Shown here: positions 11,294-24,816 of the stretch, piece by piece
How the letters are laid out: every line of letters starts with the position of its first letter
Position numbering within the stretch: the stretch's first letter is position 1
Assembly (NCBI GenBank): GCA_014898425.1
Contig: RCSZ01000001.1
Span: 2,170,001-2,234,000, forward strand
Direction of reading: 5' to 3'
Length of the DNA: 64,000 bases
Source of the DNA: Botryotinia globosa
Lineage: Eukaryota; Ascomycota; Leotiomycetes; Helotiales; Sclerotiniaceae
Notes under the pieces: generated by a model
Database searches by the model: none
The model's input: only the letters and a program-made list of their open reading frames with translations
Told to the model about the DNA's origin: nothing
Translations under genes and position numbers: made by a program

Positions 11294-14200
11294 ATGGGAA
11301 TTTGCATCCAGGAGGATAAAGCTCTTGACGCATCAATCAAATCCGTTCCCGTTCTCAAAAAAGTTGATACCTTGGTCAAGAGAATCACACCTCTTCGCGA
11401 ATCTACAAATATTGGGACACCAAAGCATATTAAAGATAAATTTGGTGAGGAAGTTCCAGCTCTTGGACAGAAGTGGTGGTCAAATAGTACAGCTGATCCT
11501 CCCGCCAAAGGCATCCACGAAGCAAGGCATTTTCCAGAAAATTTCATCACCTTTGACACCAGATATACCATCAACTATTACAACGAAGAAGGTGTACCAA
11601 TTGAAAGTCCTATCGAGGATCCTATTGAAGAACCTGTCCGAGTAAAGAAGTTAATGTGGAACAGAGAAAGAACCGCTGAGCCCGCTGGTACTGTTCATCT
11701 CGCCGACGATCTAGCGATCAATCCCCAAGAGCTTATCAAAATGGAACCAGATACCTTAAGACACCCAAGACAATCCGACACTGACGATCAATTTGATGAC
11801 AATTCTAATCTTGATCCCCCACCTATCATAAATCAACTTGTACACGAATCTACTACGATGCAAGTCATCAACCACCAAGAGAAGCCTGCAACCCGTGGCA
11901 GCTTTGACATCAATTCCGAAATCAGTCACTCAGTTGTCGAAAATGAACGTGCGGGAGAATCCTTCACTGCCATGCCAGTCTCTGGCGACCGGGAGAAATC
12001 TGCCATAGATAACAGTTTCGGAAACAAAATCTCTAACACGATTCGAAATTTGGCTGCCAAAGGACTACAGGTGGTCAATGATTTAGATGAGAAAGCTGCT
12101 GCTCGCGCTCAATTTTTCGACGACACAGACGATCAAGATACAGATGATCATATTGCAGCGATGACTGGCACCAGGCGCCATGAAAAGTCTTCGCCGAGTA
12201 GCAGTCTGGGAAGCAGAGTCTCTAGCACCATGCGCAACCTGGCTGAAGTTGGATTACAAGTCATTCATGATCTAGATGAGAAAGCTGCTCGTCACGCTAG
12301 GTTCTCCTTGGACAGTCCAATTCTAATGGAACCAGAGCCAGTAGTTACGAACCAAACAAATCCCTTCGAAAAGTTTCTACACACCATCAAGCGACGAGGT
12401 GCACATAGAAAGACAACCAGCTGCGACATGCCTAGAAATCGGATTGAAGGAGGCTTGTTTGAATCACCCATCACCTCTCAGAGACCTGGCCACCGAAAGT
12501 CCTTATCCGGCAGCTCCTATGGGTTTGTGAATAATATGAAGAGCGTTGGAACCAGTCTTGCAAGCTTCAGTATTGCACCACGTTCAAGAACGGGCATGTC
12601 CTCTCGCCATCAACGAACTGACTACAGCAGTAGAGCATCCTATGCTGTAAGTATTCTTCTCCCCGTCGTCAACTCATGGAGGTACACAACTAATATCATT
12701 CAATAGGGAAGAGCTTCTGAAGATAACGGAAATTGCTTATCACGGGCATTTATTCTCGATAAGGAGGTGATTAAGCGCATGGAACAACGTCAAGGCGTCA
12801 TTGAGGAGATTCTATCCACCGAGAAAGTTTACCTCGATGATGTTCAAGCTCTCATACGTGTATGTTGCAATAGACCCACTCCACTTTACTCTTTTACTGA
12901 TCCTTACCTAGGTTTTTGACGGTCTCCTGATCGCCATCCCTATTCTCTCGCAAAGCCTACGCAAGTCCATTGTCATTACTCTCAAGGACATCTGGAACCA
13001 CAATAATCAGCTCTATAATGAACTCGTCACAGTTGTGGCCAACACAAATAAGTCTTCTGGGGTAGGAGTGGTTAATCCACCAAATCACCCGCCAGTGAGG
13101 GGACACAAGAGATGGCAAAGTCTAGGAGAAGCACCTGCTTCAAATCCTACAGAAAGCCGTGGTCGGCACATCGGTGATCCGAAGGTTGCGGGAGAGATTG
13201 CAAAGGTCTTTTGTGGAAAGGTTCGGAGATCATACCATTCTTCATGGCACAAATACTAACACGTTATAAGCAGATCCCTGGCTTGTTCTTGTATGAATCT
13301 TACGGAATTATGCATAGTGAGGTTATGAAGCAAATCCATACATCATATAGAACCACGGATGAATGGAAAGATTTCAATCAAGCAATCAGATCAACTGAGG
13401 AAATGATCATCTCTACTGATAATCGAGAGAATGGCTCCCGCAAAGGAAGACACTTTGATGATTACTTCATTAAGGTAAGGGAAAATATTTCTTTTGAATC
13501 TGCGGACGCTGACAGTGTTCAAAGCCTATCCATCGTATTGCTAGATATGAAGTTTTGTTTGGACGTCTCTTAGAACAAAGCCCAGTTTGTGATTGCCCGG
13601 AATCCTCAACCATGGTTGAGACTGCGCTTTTTCGACTAAAGGAAGTTCACAAGACAATGAACTCTGCTGCAGGTAATCATCAAAAGGCAACTGCTATGTC
13701 AAGAACATGGCTATTACAGGATCGTCTACTTTTTACAAGCCAGGCAAGTCTTCGGATCTCAATTAACTGCCTTCTCCTACTAACCTTACCTAGCCGGAAA
13801 GTAGATCTCGTGATAAGGTCCGCATGCTTGAGCAGAACCATTTATGTGGTGTGCTTCATGCTTGTTGGCAGACACAAGACACTGTTGCAGGTCGTAACAT
13901 CACCGGACAGTACCTCATAGCTCTCATGTACGAGAAATTCTTCGTTCTTGCTCAGCCTTCCGGAACGCAAGATGAGACTTATGCCATTCAAGCCTGTATT
14001 CCGATTAGTGGGCTCACTGTGGAGGATGTTGATAACGGTAAAGGTATTACCAAATTTTCTTGCTTCGTTTTTCCAAGCTCCATTGCTCTGCACATAGTTT
14101 CTAACATGAAATAGGCTTACAGTGTCACACGGCGCCCCATTCCTGGAAGATTGTATTTGAGCACATCTCTCAACTCTTCGAAATTATAGTCAGCGCATGC

Positions 14201-15315
14201 TCAGCAAAGGAAGAGTTGGAGTGGAAGAGCCGTTTGATCGATCGTTCTGGCAAACAGTACAATAGCACTGTTCAGCAAGAAATGACTGCATCATTATCAC
14301 TTGATATCAAGCCGATGGGAACGGTCTATGGAAAGCCGGGTATGTCTCAAATATTTCTAATGTGTTTCTGTTCTTTCAGTTAATCAATTCTTCAACAGGT
14401 ACCGTTGCTCGACGCAACTCTATCCACAGAGCAACAACAATGAAAGGTCAAACCACCATTCCTCGTAGCGTAATCGTTAGGAACACTAGTGCCACAGTCG
14501 AGCCTTCTCTTTCAAGCTCCGCTTCTCAGCTTTCGATCAACAGATCTCAATCCCTAGCCGGTCCGCATCGCCCTACAATCCTTGCCCCTTCCCGCACAGA
14601 GCGCGTCCGTCTCGAAACCCTTCTCGCCGACGTCTGGACCCGCGATATCATCCCTTACCCAGGTATGGGCTCCCGACCCCACAGAGAACACACGGTCAGA
14701 GCATCTGCAAGCTCCATGATGCGCAAGATTAGCCACGCAAGCATCTCCAGCATCACAAAGCGCTCGGGTAGTATTGCCAGTCTTCACAAGAGCGCAGAAG
14801 ATCACACGGCCACCGAGCTGGATAGTCTCAGACCGATGGTTCTCAATCGTCAAGCTCGCCACAACTCTAGCGATAGTATGCCGTTGCCCGAAGACGAACA
14901 CTCCATGTGCCAGGATGCAAGCGGTGGAAGACAGGGTTCGCGACTTGCTGTGATTATTGATGAAAAAGAGGGTAGTACTAGTACGGGGGCTGCTCGTTCC
15001 ACAACTGCCAGTCCAATCATGGCGCGTCTTGCAAGTTTCAGAAGCAAGAAGAGCTCGGGCTCGTTGGATGATTCGTTGAATTCTAAGCGCTCTTCTGCTT
15101 CCAAGTCTCCGTCGGGAAAGAGCTCGTTGGCTTTACCAATTGTTACGGCTGCTCATGGAGAGGAGGTCAGAAAGGAGAATGTCTTGCATTCATCGATGGC
15201 GGTTGATGGTGGTAGTGGTGGAGAGGAAGTAGCTGGAGATTTATTGCAGGCGCAGCAGCGAAAGGGTAGAAATAGGGCCATGTTAATGGAGGGATTTAAG
15301 AATCTTTTCCGTTAG
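11294..15315 (+). CDS. Rho guanine-nucleotide exchange factor (DH domain)
   Basis: The protein is expected to activate a Rho/Cdc42-type GTPase controlling polarity. Eight exons (11294-12646, 12707-12859, 12912-13220, 13271-13474, 13525-13743, 13794-14037, 14115-14339, 14399-15315) join in frame to 1207 residues. Residues 1-450 are disordered and contain two related segments with NDLDEKAA and HDLDEKAA. The DH domain spans about 473-715: it starts with EVIKRMEQRQGVIEEILSTE and ends with the helix PIHRIARYEVLFGRLLEQSP. A PH-like module follows (about 746-900, with HSWKIVFEH). The tail is Ser-rich and ends GFKNLFR. I chose the start MGICIQEDKA; an in-frame ATG at 11180 adds 38 residues encoded by a pyrimidine-rich leader. 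The intron at 13744-13793 has a GC donor. Target GTPase is not determinable. Confidence 0.88.
13744..13793 (+). other. GC-AG intron in RhoGEF gene
   Basis: The donor is CAG then GCAAGT, the classic GC-donor consensus, and the acceptor is TTACCTAG. Exons 13525-13743 and 13794-14037 are in phase 0 only with this donor. The nearby GTCTTC donor breaks the frame. Confidence 0.8.
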
Positions 15316-18300
15316 AGTAATAAGGGGTAGCACGAGGACTTGTATTAGGTAATTCATAGGTAGCGTTTGTTCATAGGGAATTTTAAGGATTATTTGATGT
15401 TTGACAGCTTTGATGATGTGATTGTGAAGGAAATTTATGCGCGTCGAATTGTCTGGATTATGATACTTGGGACGGGTAATGATTTGTTTGTTGCTCGACT
15501 TTAGTACTAACACGATGCTATGAGTTAGAACAAGATCCGGAAAGATCTTCAGATATCGTGTTCCATTCTGGGTTCAGGTGGTGCATTTATATTCTCTTTA
15601 TATGTGAGATCATAGAATATCGTGATCTTCCAAATCAAAAATATTGAGGTAATACTAACTAGAAAGGTTGAGATGGTAAAACATAAAGTTGATTTCCGTT
15701 TAGAACTATGAGATCAAACTTTATGAATACACATATATTGGCCATAAAATCGTAAGTATCTACTCGGGCATATTTACTAAAAGAATTCTAGCTAATAAGA
15801 GTTTGAGCTGGCCTGCATAACTTTCGGATTCAAAACGAGGAATTGAAGTGATCTCTCCTTAGGGGATTGGACCTATCGAATAAACCAAATTGTCCACACT
15901 CATTCATTAACAGACTATTCGCTGAAGTTACAAGATGGGTATACGTAGTTTTGCACAAGGATATAGAGGAACTTTAACTGTATGCAATTAACTTCCATTC
16001 CACTTCATATGCAATCCTCACGAGATCGCTGATCCAAGCGAGATCACATTCGAAAACACCCCGTCTGTTGACTCAGAAATATTGAAAGTTTCCAAAAATA
16101 TGCTGGTAATTTTTGGTGCCGGGTGACTTTCCACAATCTCACACCGTGGTCACCAGAGAACCTACTGGATGGAAGTAGCCGCCTAGGTATATCAATATGG
16201 TTTCTTTATTCAACTACTCTTCCAAATATGATGTACAGAGGCAGCGGCATTGACGAACAGGAGTAATTCAGGATGACTTGTGTGGATGCCAGCCGGGAGA
16301 TATTGGTTCGCTTTATTGGTCGCCAAAGGTTTCGTCTTTTCTGATCTGGCTCGCGAACTGTAGACTCCTTCGCTGTTTCAGCGTCAATGGCACTTGTGCT
16401 CTCGCATCTCAATGCACATAATCAACACCATAATTCACCAATATCTAATTCTCTAGCTATCAGCGCTTGAATAACTGCGCGCTACTTGGCCAAGCCCTGG
16501 AGAGAACGATTATCATCGGAGATATTTGCAATGGTGAGAAAAGTAACTGTTGCAAAGAGATAGTGACTGAAAAGAGTGCCAAAATGATTAGACACTCACT
16601 TGATGCCAAGGCGGAGGCACCTGAGGGGAACATTTACATAATTCGAATTGTAAAAGACAATGGAAATAACACCCAGGAGAATGTGAAGGAGGAAAGAGGG
16701 AGAATTTGCATGCATGTTCCATACCTCGGAATCGTTGATATTGTTTGTCAAGTTTCTATTGCTCGAGAGACACCAAAACTTCGGGCTTCCCAAGTTGAAT
16801 CTATACGTAGGACATCAGTAGGTGCGTCGTCCAGTAATAATCGCCAAGATCTATCCCACAAGATCAGATGTATTTCGAAACGCCCGCAATCATGGTCGGT
16901 GTAGATGACTGGGCTTTCCACGGTGTAGACATGGCATTTTTTGATGGTCGTGAGAGGGATGCCCTGACTGGATAGTACATAAGGCCGGGCAAAAGTGATG
17001 AAAGTGATAGCTATCGATATGATGTATAATGTGTCTGTCTACACTGCCATGCGAATCCGATTCGTGAATGACCTGGGGAAGGTTACCAAAGTTTGAAATA
17101 CTGGCTTATGCAGTCTTATCTTTTGACGATGATGGATGAGCAAACCTCGATTCCAGTAACTGCTCATTGCTAATTGTCGAATAGTAAGCAGTCTCAAGGC
17201 AGTCTATAGTGTAGTAAGAGTAAAGATAAATTTCAAAAACTGTATTTCATATCTCTTCGTGTAGATTAATTATTGGACTAGCGATCATTGAAAATGATAA
17301 CCATGCTCTAAAAACACTTACTTAATCGATCAGATCTCAATCATAAATTTCACATGTGATTTATAGATAGATCTATAGGTAAATGAAAAGTGCTCAAAAC
17401 TCATACATGTAGATTACTAATTTCTGATCAATAAATGATCGATCTTATAAAGAATCTGATGTACTACAACAGTTATTCTATCTAATAAAACTTTATTATT
17501 CAAGATATATCGCACAGATCACTTTCGGAGCCCATTTGACACATTCTAGGGGATAGATCTATCGTGATGCTGGCTTGACAATATAGCTGATTCAAACACG
17601 GAATCATCTACCGTTAACAGTTCCGCAAAACACAATATCTTTGAAACCTGAGAGTTTCAAAGCCAGTCCAGACAAGAACTAATAAGGACACCAAGGGAGA
17701 TTTTCGTCACGATTGTGACTTATGGTGGCTTGTGCATGATGATTATTCAGAAAAAGTCACTTGAGTTGAAGCTTACGCAGTGCTAAGGCTGTGTAGAGCT
17801 CTTTGCATTGTACAGCATAGCATATACGAGGACATCAGAATCAGTATCTCTCTCTAATCATCAAATCCGAATCAAAGATCTGAGGTGTGTGTTTGTAAGA
17901 CAACGCTGACCGACCGAATCGCTGGCCAAATCACCGACCAAGAATGTGATGTGATGGATGATAAACTCCACCAACACCTCCTATCAAGAGACCCAACAAC
18001 CCAAATTAAGCACGGAAGAAGCGCGCGCATGAGAGCAGCCGCCACCATGGTAATGGCGGCGTCCTTGCAGTAAGGTAATGCATATATATTATATATATAT
18101 ATGACATTGCGAAATGAGGCATTTATATAGTTGGTTTCCATTGGCAGCTTCGTTTGATATTTATTACATATAACTTAATTCTTTGAACTTTACCGAACAT
18201 TCCGGCTGGAACTTGTACAGTATCTACTCCACTCAATTCAAACAGCAACATCCTCGTCGTCAAACTCAAAACAGAGCGTCGACGGTCCAAACGATCAATA

Positions 18301-19823
18301 CGATTCTTAATTCACAACATCAATACGACGGATACGATACAATAGTGTGTACAAGATTGCGTCCGGACAAATACCACATCTGCATTTAAACTGGGGAACC
18401 CTCCATAAGGATTTTCGATAGAACAGGGTTAGTTTGTCATTCCAGGTCTCATTTTCCCCTTAAGACTTGGCTTTGACCTAATTGAGCTCAGCTTGCTTTT
18501 GGTTGGAATGGCGACTGCGCCTTGTAAGTTGTGGCCTTCCAACCTTCATATGTATCTAATTGATGAGTGAGCTGGTATGATATTCTTTATTTCATCCACT
18601 TTGCCAACCGAAGCGCCGAGCTTTCTTGATGAAGAGAGTTTAAACTATAGATCATATTAAAGCGGACTTATCAAACTAATCCGAATGGTAGCACTAGAGC
18701 GGGAGGAGCCGATTATCCGCGCAGTAAGGCCAACTGGAAACAAATACATAGTGGCTGACTTTATTTTATTTTCTCTTGGATCCAATTGATAATCACTAAG
18801 TGTGTTTTCCTATTCGAAGCTCTCACCACTTCGCATTCCGTATCTCGCATTCCATAGATACCTACTTACCGAGTACACAAAGACAGAAGAGGAGGTCTGT
18901 CTTACCTTTGACTGTACCTTTTCCCCCCCATTCCCCCTGCATACAAGACAACCGAAAAGTAGCCGGAAGAATCATTGTTATGGTTACCGTCATCAAGAAC
19001 CGAATTAGCAACACTCGAGTACCTACAATTTGAAAATTCACCGCAGTTTCTTACATCTTTCTTTCCCCACATAATCAACACTTTCTTAGTTCTATTCTCA
19101 TACAAGGCTGTGAAAGGTACATCCATACATACATTAGTGGACCGGTACAGCTGTGCATTTACCAAACTTCCATACGTCTAATACATCCATCCATACGTCT
19201 AATACATACCTGCGTCTAATGTAACCAATACCAGCGAGAATTTGGCTACATGGTCTCGCAGGGTTAAGGCTGAGGTCTCAACAGAGAGAAATCAGCTAAA
19301 TAATATAAAAGCTAATGATTTCTCTTATATTACCGGTACCCTAACCACCTCACTCCTTGACTAGCAACTACCGACCTTGCACCTATCTCGTCTCAAAGGA
19401 TTTCTTCACCCAATTTCCTTTTTTTTCTCAAATTCTCTGAACGAATCAAACCGAAAGCAACCAATTAGTCGGAAATTTGCGTACATTAGCCGTCTTTGAC
19501 TCCCTGTAGATCTCCCGTACTAACGTTTAGGCCGAAAAAAGCGTGGACCTGCGTCAGACGAACACATAAACTGGCCGAGCCTCGTTCTTTAGCTTTGCAG
19601 TTCCCGTTTGAGCCCTTTGATTCAAAACATCATCTTTTCCAACAAGTACGGGAAAGAGGGAGTGAACGAGAGGCGAGAGGCGAGAGAGAGAGAGAGAAAG
19701 TTTTACTTTTATTTTATTTTAACTATATTATATCTTCTCTTGAATTTTTTTCTCATCTTTGCTTTCTCTTAAATATTCCACCTACCTACCAACTTCCAGG
19801 TAACACAAGACAGTCAAGTCAAT
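15316..19823. other. Long spacer between RhoGEF and phospholipase B
   Basis: No convincing gene is seen in these 4.5 kb. There are uncertain coding signals on both strands at about 16450-17040. 17200-17520 is AT-rich. A short direct repeat containing CCATACGTCTAATACAT lies at 19170-19208, and a GA-rich run at 19670-19698 is in the phospholipase leader. The last few hundred bases should hold the phospholipase promoter. Confidence 0.45.
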
Positions 19824-21841
19824 ATGAAAGCCTTCGGAGCTATATTAGCTTCGGTTGCATTGTCTTCAATATGCGATGGTAACTATCACTTCAAGAAACT
19901 TCTAGTATCAAGCTTATTAACTCATTCATAGCTCGTCAATTGGTTTTACCTCGAGATGCGTCTCCCGAAATTATCGCTGCTGAAGTGTTAGCTGCACCGA
20001 TGTATGCTATCAAGCGTGCATTGCCAGATTCTCCCACAGGAAGCTACACACCAGGGGCAGTAGATTGTCCTGATACAAGACCAACAGTCAGAAAAGCCAG
20101 TGAATTATCTGCCAATGAAACATCATGGCTAGAATTACGAAGAAATAATACCATTCAGCCCATGATAACGTTCCTCGAAAGGATGAACATTTCTGGATTC
20201 GATGCAACCGCCTATATAAACAAGGTCTCCGGCAATGCATCTACGTTACCGAATATCGGTATAGCAATTTCTGGGGGAGGCTACCGTGCAATGATGAATG
20301 GTGCTGGATTCGTCGCGGCGGCCGATGATCGAACAGCCAATTCTACAAACACGGGACAAATTGGAGGTCTTTTACAAGCTACAACCTACCTTGCAGGTCT
20401 TTCTGGTGGTGGATGGTTGGTAGGATCACTCTATACCAACAACTTCAGTACTGTCGAATCTTTACGAGATAGTTCTCGTGTGTGGAACTTCCAAAACTCG
20501 ATTTTCGAAGGACCTAACGATGATGGTATTCAGATCTTGAGTACTGCTGATTATTACCGTACCATTCAAAAAGAAGTTTCTGGAAAAGCAGATGCTCCTC
20601 TCAATTTCAATACTTCGATCACCGATTATTGGGGACGCGCATTATCGTACCAATTGGTCAATGCTACAGACGGTGGACCAGCTTATACCTTTTCGTCAAT
20701 TGCACTCCAGGAAAACTTCGCAAATGGCGACATTCCTATGCCTTTTCTCGTCGCTGACGGTCGTTCGCCAAACATCGAGATCATATCACTAAATTCGACA
20801 GTCTACGAATTCAATCCGTTCGAGCTTGGTTCATGGGATGCTACGACATATGGGTTCGCACCCCTTCGTTACATTGGATCGAACTTCACCGCTGGTTCCA
20901 TCCCTGACGGTCAACAATGTGTTCGTGGTTTTGATCAAGTCGGCTACATCATGGGTACTTCGTCCTCGCTTTTCAACCAATTTTTGATTCAAGCCAATCA
21001 AAGTTCGCTTCCATCTTTTGTCACCGAGGCGTTCACTGCCATTCTTGACACGGTCGGATTCACCAACAATGATATTGCGCAATATGAGCCTAACCCCTTT
21101 TACGCATTTAACAATGAAACCAATCGCAATGCCGAAACCACTCAATTAGATTTGGTTGATGGTGGTGAGGATGGCCAAAACATCCCTCTTTATCCTCTCA
21201 TTCAACCTATTCGTGAGGTAGATGTAATCTTCGCAATCGATTCATCCGCCGACACGAAATACTTCTGGCCCAACGGAACATCCCTCGTTGCAACCTACGA
21301 GCGTTCCCAAAACAAAACCATTGCAAACGGAACCGCATTCCCCTCGATCCCCGGCCAAAACACATTCGTCAACCTCGGACTCAACAAACGCCCCAGTTTC
21401 TTCGGTTGCGATCCCTCCAATTCCACAGGCCCAACCCCCTTGGTCGTCTACATCCCCAACGCTCCCTACATCTATCAATCCAACGTCTCGACTTTCGACC
21501 CCTCCTACAACGCCACCGAACGCAACCGCATCATCGAAAACGGCTACAATGTCGCTACCATGGGTAACTCGACCATCGATCCCGAATGGCCAACCTGCGT
21601 TGGCTGTGCCGTCATCTCCCGCTCGCTGTACAAGACTAACACTGCCGTCCCCGATGCATGCACCGCCTGTTTCAACAGATACTGTTGGAATGGCACGTTG
21701 GATACGAGCGATGTGGTGTACGATCCTGCCTACATCGTCGGAAAAGCTTCCGCTTCTTCCGACGCGGCAGCCTTGGGAGGAAACAAATTCACAAGTATCA
21801 ATGTTGCGCTTGCTGCAGCTGCATTTGTTATTTGGGCATAG
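19824..21841 (+). CDS. Phospholipase B / lysophospholipase, secreted and probably GPI-anchored
   Basis: The enzyme hydrolyses acyl chains from phospholipids and lysophospholipids at the cell surface. Two exons (19824-19878, 19932-21841; one 53-nt GT-AG intron) give 654 residues, normal for fungal PLB. The start [19 protein letters not shown] is a signal peptide. Catalytic-family motifs are [13 protein letters not shown] (oxyanion loop), [11 protein letters not shown] with the nucleophile Ser, and [14 protein letters not shown] with the catalytic Asp. More than ten N-X-S/T sequons are scattered along it, and the C-terminal half is Cys-rich ([16 protein letters not shown]). The C-terminus is a short hydrophobic tail ([13 protein letters not shown]) after a small-residue stretch, which fits GPI attachment. 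The intron falls within the signal-peptide region. Family is certain; the anchor is inferred. Confidence 0.95.
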
Positions 21842-22564
21842 TATAATATGATATGAGGAGGAAATATACTATACGTACAAGGGGCAAAAAACTATCGCGA
21901 AAATAAGGACTCAGTTTCGGATTTTGAAATGGGGGTTTTTTTGGATGGTTGTATATATCACGACATTCTAATGAGGGATGATGGAAGTCCGATTTAATTT
22001 TTCGCATTTGAATTACATTAAGGAAGGAATGAACTTCGTTAGTTTGGTTGGTTGGTTTTTATTTTTGGAATATTAATTACGGGTGAAGATGATGAACGAG
22101 TGGATTATACTGTTTTGTACTGTTTATACCTATTTTTTTTTTGGATGTAACAAAAATCGAATGACAATATACATGTATTGTATGTATGTACGCATGTATG
22201 AGTTTGTGAAATATATTCCAGTGATGGAAATTAGAAATCAAGGCAAGTCAACCGCGTGAATGAGTTTTGCTTGCATACGATATATCTGTGATGAGAGATG
22301 AGAGATATTTCGGGTTCAAGTGAGTTAGTTTGTATTATGATGAAATGCATTCATTCGTTTATTTATTTATCTTTTGAATTTCTATATGAAAAAAATTTCA
22401 TCTCGGAAGAGGGAGGGTTTGATGTATAATATAAGTAAGTGAGTATATGAACGGATTAGCCTAGGTGTACTTGACTAGCACTCAAAACGAAAATTCGAGA
22501 TTCGAGAGGTGGAGTTGGGAGTCGGGTTGAGAATCGAGGAGGTTGATATTTTATGAAGTCATAT

Positions 22565-22742
22565 TAAAATATAAAAATATAAAAATATAAAAATATAAAA
22601 ATATAAAAATATAAAAATATAAAAATATAAAAATATAAAAATATAAAAATATAAAAATATAAAAATATAAAAATATAAAAATATAAAAATATAAAAATAT
22701 AAAAATATAAAATATAAAAATATAAACATATAAAAATATAAA
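22565..22742. repeat. 8-bp minisatellite ATATAAAA
   Basis: About 21 tandem copies of ATATAAAA, nearly perfect until the last 40 bases, where one copy is shortened and others have point changes. Confidence 0.95.
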
Positions 22743-23301
22743 CAGAATAAAATATCAACAAAAACATCCAATCCTAAATGTAACACTCACACCTATGTAT
22801 ATTTAAATATCTACATCTACATCCCAGCCTCATCCCATATCCTACATCCTCCTTTCTCACCCCCCTCGATATATATACATAACTCAGAATACTATATTTC
22901 CCCCCTTTCCACTATCTCCCTTTTGCTATAGAATTTAGTTTACTTTATATCTCCCGAGCAGAAGCAAATTCTCTTTCTTCTCTTTCTTCCCTTCAAATCT
23001 CTTTCTCTCCAACTCTCTCCAAGTCTTTCTAGATCTCAATCACTACTCATATCACTTACATCCCTACTTCCCAAGCCAACAATGCGCCAATCCGTCAATC
23101 TAAAAATCAAAGACATGAAAGCGATTCATTTCCATCCATTCATACCCAAGGGAATCGAATACTAGAGCCATTCGAAATAAACAGATGGGGGGTAAAGATT
23201 ACAGAGATTGAACTATAATATTATCATATTATTATCTTATTAAGGAGAAAAGAAAGAGAGAGGAGGAATCAAGAGGTTATGAGGTATAGATTGAGGGAGA
23301 T

Positions 23302-23328
23302 AGGGAAGGGAAGGGAAGGGAAGGGAAG
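23302..23328. repeat. GGGAA pentamer repeat
   Basis: Five tandem GGGAA units in a purine-rich stretch. Confidence 0.85.
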
Positions 23329-23521
23329 AGAAGGGGGAGAGATCCGAACCCCAGAAGCGAGATAAAAAAAATATATAAAAATGACGAGACTAGATAAAAT
23401 AGAATCCAAATCCAAATCCAAATCAAACCACAAATCACAAACCAATATCCCCAAACCCCTCACTCCCCTCTCCCCCTCTCCACTCCCCTAGTTCCTATTC
23501 CTCAATAATCTTTCCACTCAA

Positions 23522-23545
23522 CCCATAACCCATAACCCATAACCC
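23522..23545. repeat. CCCATAA heptamer repeat
   Basis: Just over three copies of CCCATAA, followed by CACCCA and CATCCA repeats to about 23583. It resembles but is not the fungal telomere unit CCCTAA. Confidence 0.8.
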
Positions 23546-23641
23546 ATCCACACCCACACCCACATCCACATCCACATCCACATCACACAACCCATAATCT
23601 ATAATTCATAATCCATAAACCCCCTCCCCCCTACAGATCAT

Positions 23642-23674
23642 TCAATTCCAATTCCAATTCCAATTCCAATTCCA
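23642..23674. repeat. AATTCC hexamer repeat
   Basis: Five tandem copies of AATTCC within the 3' flank of the phospholipase gene. Confidence 0.85.
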
Positions 23675-23838
23675 ACCCACCAAAGCCATACACATATAAA
23701 AAAACCAACCACTCAACCAACCACTCAACCACTCCACCAACCTCCCAAACACACCATCCATCAATAAACATCTCGCTAAAGACAAGGTCGTGGTGATGAT
23801 TCTGTTATAATTCAACAGTCGATAGTCAATGAGCCAGC

Positions 23839-23958
23839 AGAGCTTCAGAGCTTCAGAGCTTCAGAGCTTCAGAGCTTCAGAGCTTCAGAGCTTCAGAGCT
23901 TCAGAGCTTCAGAGCTTCAGAGCTTCAGAGCTTCAGAGCTTCAGCGCTTCAGAGCTTC
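23839..23958. repeat. 8-bp minisatellite AGAGCTTC, 15 copies
   Basis: Exactly 15 units of AGAGCTTC. The only change is A to C at the third base of unit 14. Each unit contains the palindromic core AGCT. Confidence 0.95.
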
Positions 23959-24816
23959 CAACTTCAATTTCAAGCACACTTACTCCATTAGTACACAATG
24001 CATACCATACCGAATGGCCAAGTAGTCGTTAGATCGGTATGATTAGAAAATAATTATCTTGCAGCACTTTGTTCTTGTCTCGTCCACACACACACATGCA
24101 CGCACACACACACAAGACAACGAACAGGACCTCTAGCGTTAGCAAGAATCTGATGCAAGCTCTAATAGGGAGAATGAAACTCAAAGCTACTCACCAATAG
24201 TCGGCAGAAGTAGAGCTTCAAATCACCCAATTCAGAGCATCATGCCCACCATTTCAATGTGCATCATGATTCTCATTTATTCTCATCTCCATACATACAT
24301 CGAACCTTTCACATCCATTTGACTTCCTCTCTTCAAATAACCCCCTTACCCCTCACACCATACATATCCATCATCATAATCACGAGCATTCAATATCCCC
24401 CCCCGCCCTTCCATCAAACCAACCACCAAATTCTCATCAATGCATAATTCTCCACCACCAAAAAAAAGTAGTAATAGTAGCAAACACTGCCAGTTCGCAC
24501 AGGAACGAGTGTTGTGAAAGTAAATTGATTTGAGCCCTCTGAGAAATTTCCCGGATGAGTGAAATAAAACAAGGCCATTCCATGCACCAAACAAAGATAC
24601 TTCGCCCAAATTTATTTGACGAAACGTGGTTTATTTCCCTTTCCCCCAAAACGCCCTTCGCCATTCTGAAAATAGGTTTGGATGAGATAATCGAAAAGAA
24701 CAAGTACTCGCAGTTGGTGGTATCTACGAAAAAGAAAATGGAAATAATGGCAGAGCTTTTCTGTGCCCATCAATCCATGCATATATCATCGAACTTCGAC
24801 CAAGATGAACCTCACA

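Larger units (their letters stand above)
21842..24816. other. Convergent repeat-rich spacer between phospholipase B and BOS1
   Basis: Both flanking genes end here. The spacer is filled with simple repeats on an AT-rich, then CT-rich background. No gene is supported: open frames through the 8-bp repeats are artefacts of a period that is not a multiple of three. Confidence 0.6.

Noticed and set aside
14554..15104. Minus-strand frames opposite the RhoGEF C-terminal exon
   Set aside because: They overlap a well-supported exon, with no family motif on the opposite strand.
17200..17520. AT-rich interval as a RIP-mutated transposon
   Set aside because: No terminal repeats or transposase remnants were visible, and CpA/TpA depletion cannot be judged without computing dinucleotide indices.
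22559..22786. Open frames rich in Tyr/Ile/Phe/Leu on the minus strand
   Set aside because: They are translations of the ATATAAAA minisatellite.
23330..23365. Possible tRNA T-arm (GGGGTTCGGATC on the minus strand)
   Set aside because: Stem pairing is mostly mismatched and the surrounding sequence is simple repeat.
23522..23545. Telomere-like CCCATAA repeat
   Set aside because: The unit differs from the fungal CCCTAA/TTAGGG by an extra A, has only about three copies and lies among other simple repeats.
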